Shown here in pieces: positions 63,695 through 64,000 of a stretch of 64,000 bases of DNA; the stretch's first letter is position 1; every line of letters begins with the position of its first letter. This stretch comes from Cupriavidus nantongensis (GTDB lineage: Bacteria > Pseudomonadota > Gammaproteobacteria > Burkholderiales > Burkholderiaceae). The notes beneath the pieces are model-generated. The model searched no databases. It saw nothing but the letters and a program-made list of their open reading frames with translations, and was not told the origin of the DNA. The translations under genes were made by a program, and so were the position numbers. Location: the NCBI RefSeq assembly GCF_001598055.1, contig NZ_CP014844.1, positions 2,720,967 through 2,784,966 of the forward strand, given 5' to 3'.

Positions 63695-63754
63695 TCGTAG
63701 ACGGGGCTGTGCCAGTGACCTCGGTCAGAGGCAGAAGCACGCTGGCCGGCCGGC

Positions 63755-63964
63755 CTATCGCGCCAGGTTGTTCCAAGCCCCAACCGCTGCGAGCAACAAG
63801 ACGTGGTCGGTTAGGTCTCCCCTTTTGAGTTGTTCCGGGCCCTTATGGCCGCAGGCGAGACAGCGGACGAATGCTGTGCCGACCTGCTGCTCCGCATCAA
63901 TCCGCTTAGGCTCATGGCATTTCGGACACGGTGCCGGCACCAGTTGCTCGCGTACGGCTTTCAA
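63755..63964 (-). CDS. Lar-like restriction-alleviation zinc-ribbon protein
   Basis: A 69-residue protein with two Cys pairs (PCPKCHEPKR and VRCLACGHKGPEQL) and the C-terminal AVGAWNNLAR, the spacing and A-x-x-A/L-W-N ending of Lar-type proteins. Lar family members relieve type I restriction of incoming DNA and are typical of phages and conjugative elements. It is the last complete gene in the window. The family call rests on motif pattern and is moderately sure. Confidence 0.6.
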   Translation of the reverse strand: MKAVREQLVPAPCPKCHEPKRIDAEQQVGTAFVRCLACGHKGPEQLKRGDLTDHVLLLAAVGAWNNLAR

Positions 63965-64000
63965 AAGCTGTCGGAGGGGAGACGTTGGTGCTTCTGAGGG

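Overview
The window looks like chromosome, chromid or megaplasmid sequence from a high-GC betaproteobacterium of the Burkholderiaceae, most like Cupriavidus or Ralstonia. The evidence is the strong GC bias, dense LysR-type regulators, Bug/TctC-type binding proteins, chromate and heavy-metal RND resistance loci, an NIS siderophore operon, and integrases with a long helix-hairpin-helix N-terminus. I saw no rRNA, tRNA or CRISPR.

Layout. 0-5.6 kb: AraC and LysR regulators, a GFA-fold protein, a VOC protein, a complete IS30-family element with 45-bp inverted repeats, and a Fur-family gene broken by an in-frame TAG. 5.8-12.8 kb: a tightly overlapping minus-strand siderophore operon (two NIS synthetases, an MFS exporter, a PLP decarboxylase and an SbnG-type citrate synthase). 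A 31-codon C-terminal remnant of another gene lies upstream of it, so the 5' part of the operon seems lost. 12.8-15.0 kb: chromate genes (a ChrB C-terminal domain, ChrA and a second ChrB-like domain). 15.0-23.4 kb: a heavy-metal RND operon (CzcI-like protein, outer-membrane factor, membrane-anchored accessory protein, adaptor, pump, two small periplasmic proteins) with a divergent His-tailed EamA transporter. 23.6-25.4 kb: three unrecognised genes around repeated GTAACAA sites.

25.4-38 kb: a LysR/LysE pair, an assimilatory-nitrate-reductase-like molybdoenzyme with an unusual C-terminal extension, a methyltransferase, a LysR-controlled catabolic operon (HpcH aldolase, HisD-like dehydrogenase, SDR, Bug protein), and an AhpD-like/nitroreductase pair. 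38-46.7 kb: a complete ccmABCDEFGHI cytochrome c maturation operon, then msrA, msrB and two cytochrome P460 proteins. 47-48 kb: an AraC regulator broken by deletion and frameshift.

48-54.3 kb holds the most coherent module: a PAS/AAA+/Fis sigma-54 activator, an intergenic palindrome and a GG-N10-GC sigma-54 promoter, then DUF485 protein, ActP-type symporter and an L-2-haloacid dehalogenase with every canonical catalytic residue. A convergent CLC protein follows whose gating glutamate is glutamine. The inferred job is uptake and dehalogenation of haloacids with passive chloride release.

55-64 kb looks like the edge of a genomic island: two related tyrosine recombinases, a ParB-like protein, SSB, a lipoprotein, an orphan nucleotidyl-cyclase-like protein, a SmpA/OmlA lipoprotein and a Lar-like zinc-ribbon protein.
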